Source: a virus
Strand: one strand, 5' to 3'
Length of the DNA stretch: 30,975 bases
IMG/VR virus record: IMGVR_UViG_3300010401_000068
Location: 1 to 30,975 of that record
Under the pieces are notes generated by a model, which worked only from the letters and a program-made list of their open reading frames with translations, was not told where the DNA came from and did no database searches. The translations under genes were made by a program, and so were the position numbers. Numbering within the stretch: position 1 is the stretch's first letter; each line of letters begins with the position of its first letter. Shown piece after piece: positions 28,781-30,975 of this stretch.

Positions 28781-28963
28781 ATGAGTAAAGAACAGGTAGA
28801 GGTTAAACATTTCAACATGAGAATGCCAAGAGATTTATGGCTGTTCTTAAAGCATTCAGCCGCATCACAAGGGACTTCTATGACAGATATCATTGTGGAT
28901 TGCTTAGATAAATATAAGAAGAAAATCGAAAAGAAGTTGACTGAAACTGATGCGTATGTATAA
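28781..28963 (+). CDS. Arc-like ribbon-helix-helix regulator (60 aa)
   Basis: HFNMRMPRDLWLFLKHSAASQG then TSMTDIIVDCLDKYKKK is the Arc/MetJ layout: a beta strand (FNMRMP) that pairs in a dimer and reads the major groove, then two helices. P22 Arc has the comparable start 'FNLRWPREVLDLV'. Probably an autoregulator or early repressor of the divergent region directly upstream, where inverted repeats lie. AAGGAAG eight bases before ATG. Confidence 0.85.
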   Translation: MSKEQVEVKHFNMRMPRDLWLFLKHSAASQGTSMTDIIVDCLDKYKKKIEKKLTETDAYV

Positions 28964-29000
28964 TTGTAGAAAGGTATAAAAGAGGCAAGGAAGTAAGGTG

Positions 29001-29032
29001 TTGAGATGCAGGATTGCCGTCCCACATCTCAA
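29001..29032. promoter_or_regulatory. Long imperfect hairpin before the 177-aa gene
   Basis: TTGAGATG and CATCTCAA (8 bp) enclose CA-GGA ... TCC-CA. On the minus strand the CA/CA positions become G-U pairs, giving a 13-bp stem with a six-base loop; on the plus strand they are mismatches. No T-run follows. It lies in the 102-base gap between the regulator and the 177-aa gene, and a nine-codon frame (29006-29035) sits within it. Confidence 0.45.
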
Positions 29033-29065
29033 TGAACATAAATAATCCGTAGCAGGAGTTAATAA

Positions 29066-29599
29066 ATGAACACTAGCAGTGTATCGCATAGTTATGCGCA
29101 AAATCAACAGCCTTCATCATGGATTGATGATCCGTTCCAACTAGGAACATATGCTGTCAAAGGAGTGACGAAGGTAATGAGCCACAAGCGAAACCTTGAA
29201 AACTATGCCGAAGAATTGGTGGCACAGTACGCTAAATTCGATGGCGACCATTACGAGCTTTACCTTGATATGCTCCCCGAGGACGTTCAAAACGAACTAG
29301 CACAATACTATATTGAATCAATAGACCGCGAAATAGAATGGGCCTGTTACGGCCAAGACGAGTCAATCAATAGCAGCTATTTGTGCGCCCTCCTAGCAAT
29401 GCTTAAAGACGACTCCAAAGAAAACCGCGAACACTTTGCTGAGGTAACACGTCAAAACATACTCTCTTACTACGCTAAAGCACTTGACGATGTTCTTGAT
29501 CAAGCATGCGACAGCTATCACCACGCAATAAATAACGAGCAAGGATTGTACGCCAGCCAAGACCAAGAAACAGGTGAAATTGTGTGGGGTAGATTCTAA
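29066..29599 (+). CDS. Early protein of unknown function (177 aa)
   Basis: No family recognised. The N-terminal 35 residues are polar; the rest is an acidic, mainly helical domain. It carries MLPEDVQNELAQYYIESIDREIEWACYG near residue 70 and SSYLCALLAMLKDD near 105, then a helical HFAEVTRQNILSYYAKALDDVLDQACDSYHHA. No membrane segment. AGGAG eight bases before ATG. The TAATG junction couples it to the next gene. In this position phages often carry host-takeover proteins, but the sequence gives no direct hint. Confidence 0.7.
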   Translation: MNTSSVSHSYAQNQQPSSWIDDPFQLGTYAVKGVTKVMSHKRNLENYAEELVAQYAKFDGDHYELYLDMLPEDVQNELAQYYIESIDREIEWACYGQDESINSSYLCALLAMLKDDSKENREHFAEVTRQNILSYYAKALDDVLDQACDSYHHAINNEQGLYASQDQETGEIVWGRF

Positions 29600-29781
29600 T
29601 GGAAGACACTATCGGTCAATACAAGTTTGTCGTTAAAGAAGAACCAACCAAAATATTTTTTTACGAGATAACAAAACCAACCAATGAGATTGTGTCATCG
29701 AATGAAACGTTTGATTGCGAGGCACGGGCTAGATTAGCAGCAATTGGGCATATATCGCTTATGGAAAAGGGAGAACTATGA
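29599..29781 (+). CDS. Small early protein (60 aa)
   Basis: ATG overlaps the TAA of the previous gene. Contains IGQYKFVVKEEPTKIFFYEI, followed by FDCEARARLAAIGHISLMEKGE, i.e. a beta-hairpin followed by a helix. This resembles short uncharacterised phage proteins that carry a C/S-xx-EA-R-AA-G-HI segment. Overlaps the next tiny gene by four bases (ATGA). Confidence 0.6.
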   Translation: MEDTIGQYKFVVKEEPTKIFFYEITKPTNEIVSSNETFDCEARARLAAIGHISLMEKGEL

Positions 29782-29864
29782 TGGTGATGCGTGATCAAAT
29801 TACACCCAGTGAAAGACTTAGATGCACACGTTTTAGATGGTTTGGTTGGTTTCGTAAGAGATAA
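29778..29864 (+). CDS. Tiny Arg/Trp-rich peptide (28 aa)
   Basis: ATG overlaps the previous stop and has GGGAG four bases upstream, a very good ribosome-binding site. The peptide ends LRCTRFRWFGWFRKR, cationic and aromatic like membrane-active peptides. It could be real or just a by-product of the coupled junction. No family. Confidence 0.4.
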   Translation: MMVMRDQITPSERLRCTRFRWFGWFRKR

Positions 29865-29871
29865 ATACTTT

Positions 29872-29917
29872 ATTCGCTTATTCGGTTAAAAAGCGAATTT
29901 TGGGCGAATGAGCGAAT
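29872..29917 (+). repeat. Cluster of GCGAAT repeats upstream of the Sak4-type gene
   Basis: ATTCGC at 29872-29877 and ATTCG at 29880-29884 are mirrored by GCGAAT at 29893-29898, 29904-29909 and 29912-29917. The pair 29872-29885 and 29904-29917 forms an imperfect 14-base inverted repeat (12 matches). It looks like a cooperative operator in the leader of the recombination gene. Confidence 0.6.
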
Positions 29918-29974
29918 ATGGGATTTATTTCGTAGACCTTAAATGGTCATTATTAAACTAGTAGGAGAGTTACA

Positions 29975-30820
29975 ATGGCGTTAAGAGCAAAGAAACCAGA
30001 GGCAATTGAGAAGCGTTTAAAAGCCCTATTTTATGGTTCTGCCGGGGTCGGCAAAACGACCGCAGCAATTCAATTCCCTAAGCCTTATCTGATTGATACG
30101 GAGAAAGGTGCTGAGAATGACCAGTACATTAAAATCCTTCAAAAGTCTGGCGGTGTTGTATTTCAAACGACCGACTTTGACGAGCTTATGAATGAGGTTA
30201 AGGCGTTGCTTACAGAAAAGCACGAGTACAAGACTTTAATTATTGACCCCTTAACGACCCTTTATAACGACCTTCTAGACAAGTCAGCGCTTAAGAATGG
30301 CACAGAGTTTGGTCGCCATTATGCTGATGCAAACAAAAAGATTAACCACCTGATTAATTTCCTGTTGAGGCTTGACATGAATGTGATCATAACGAGTCAC
30401 GCTAAAGCGGTTTACGGCGACAACATGTCTGTTTTAGGCAATACCTTTGATTGTTACAAAAAATTAGACTACCTTTTTGACCTAGTGTTTGAGATCCAAA
30501 AGCGTGGCAAACACCGTGTTGGGTTAATTAAAAAGTCACGAATCGAGGCGTTCCCAGATACAGAGACGTTCGACTTTTCATACAAAGAGGTGGCCGAGAG
30601 ATACGGTAAGGCGATATTAGAGCGTGACGCTGTAGCGCAAGAGTTGGCTACGGGTGAGCAGCTTAAAGAGATTGTGCGCTTGATTGATTTAATCAAAGTG
30701 CCTGAAGAAACCTATAGGAAATGGCTAGATAAAGCTGGGTCTGAGCGGTGGGAAGAAATGCCAAAAGATGCAATACAAAAGTGTATCGACTTTCTAACAT
30801 CTAAAATCAAAGGTGAATAA
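29975..30820 (+). CDS. Sak4-type RecA-fold ATPase, single-strand annealing (281 aa)
   Basis: Walker A GSAGVGKTT at residues 21-29, Walker B TLIIDPLTTLYN with Asp91, and sensor-like IITSHAK at 138-144: the pattern of phage AAA_24/Sak4 proteins. The core spans about residues 10-205, followed by a helical C-terminal extension. Sak4 proteins are minimal RecA-like cores that act in phage recombination by single-strand annealing, usually with a phage SSB. AGGAG seven bases before ATG. The GCGAAT repeat cluster lies upstream, and a membrane peptide and a further early gene follow. Confidence 0.85.
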   Translation: MALRAKKPEAIEKRLKALFYGSAGVGKTTAAIQFPKPYLIDTEKGAENDQYIKILQKSGGVVFQTTDFDELMNEVKALLTEKHEYKTLIIDPLTTLYNDLLDKSALKNGTEFGRHYADANKKINHLINFLLRLDMNVIITSHAKAVYGDNMSVLGNTFDCYKKLDYLFDLVFEIQKRGKHRVGLIKKSRIEAFPDTETFDFSYKEVAERYGKAILERDAVAQELATGEQLKEIVRLIDLIKVPEETYRKWLDKAGSERWEEMPKDAIQKCIDFLTSKIKGE

Positions 30821-30894
30821 TGATTATTGGTCTGTTGTGTGTGGTTGTCGTTTTTGTAATAGCGTGCAACTTATTCGCCATATGGATTGGCTGA
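30820..30894 (+). CDS. Single-span membrane peptide (24 aa)
   Basis: The ATG overlaps the TAA of the Sak4-type gene, and AAGGTG lies five bases upstream. Almost the entire chain is one hydrophobic helix (GLLCVVVVFVIACNLFAIW). A very small phage membrane peptide; function unknown. Confidence 0.45.
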   Translation: MIIGLLCVVVVFVIACNLFAIWIG

Positions 30895-30918
30895 GTTAAA
30901 TAATAAGGAGAGTAGCAA

Positions 30919-30975
30919 ATGTTTATGTATGACGTAATGAGCGAACAAGAAGCAATCGAAGAGCGGTTTAACCTC
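30919..30975 (+). CDS. 5' part of an early gene, cut by the window edge
   Basis: AAGGAGAG precedes the ATG, and 19 codons remain open to the end (MYDVMSEQEAIEERFNL). Position after Sak4 suggests a DUF669-like or SSB partner, but the visible part is too short to decide. Confidence 0.6.
   Translation, partial: MFMYDVMSEQEAIEERFNL

Noticed and set aside
1-30975. Complete circular phage genome
   Set aside because: Joining the right edge to the left edge would end the last gene after one more codon, and no terminal overlap is seen; the window is probably a piece of a longer genome.

Overview
This window is a bacteriophage (or prophage) segment built on a P22-type short-tailed plan. On the minus strand, in transcription order, lie a small terminase subunit, a large terminase subunit, a P22-like portal (735 aa), a scaffold, a P22-like coat protein (403 aa), a gp4/gp10-like head-tail module, three ejection-type proteins and a block of low-complexity fibre proteins. 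Base composition is moderately AT-rich by eye and almost every gene has a strong AGGA/GGAG ribosome-binding site. With the P22 relationship this suggests a Gram-negative, probably gammaproteobacterial, host. No host genes, tRNAs, integrase, CI-type repressor or CRISPR array are visible, so the host and lifestyle cannot be fixed from the window alone.

Layout. (1) 1-1785, plus strand: a small operon from an extended -10 promoter (100-108) with three unknown small proteins and a serine recombinase, closed by a hairpin terminator, then a 45-aa gene overlapping a WGR-domain gene. (2) 1782-25943, minus strand: one long late region read right to left. It starts at a candidate promoter (25974-26001) with endolysin, holin and a ParB-like/adenine methyltransferase fusion. 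Small terminase, six tiny genes (one an NrdR-like zinc ribbon) and large terminase follow. Next come an HTH protein, two zinc-knuckle proteins, an unknown 86-aa gene and a Tad2-like candidate anti-defence gene. Then come portal, scaffold, coat, head-tail proteins, ejection proteins and tail fibres. (3) 26057-28481, minus strand: a replication operon (lambda O-like initiator with candidate internal origin, P-like loader, two small genes, VRR-NUC nuclease) ending in an intrinsic terminator just upstream of the late promoter. (4) 28482-28780: a divergent control region. (5) 28781-30975, plus strand: an early operon with an Arc-like ribbon-helix-helix protein, unknown genes, a Sak4-type recombination ATPase preceded by a GCGAAT repeat cluster, a 24-aa membrane peptide and a gene cut off by the window edge.

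The most unusual signal is not a gene. At least seven minus-strand leaders carry a small perfect or near-perfect hairpin whose loop shows AGGA closed by A-U (AAGGAU). In most cases this is the ribosome-binding site of the next gene. Arms reach 6 bp before the methyltransferase and a 49-aa tail gene, and 8 bp twice in the coat-gene leader. Related AGGAA-loop hairpins precede an ejection protein and the tail-collar protein. This geometry matches known CsrA/RsmA target hairpins (ARGGAU in a loop over a Shine-Dalgarno), so late genes may be under coordinated translational control. Other points of interest are a terminator-like hairpin between capsid and tail modules, competing hairpins before the portal gene, a domain insertion in the gp10-like protein, and nine or more small genes that are easily missed.
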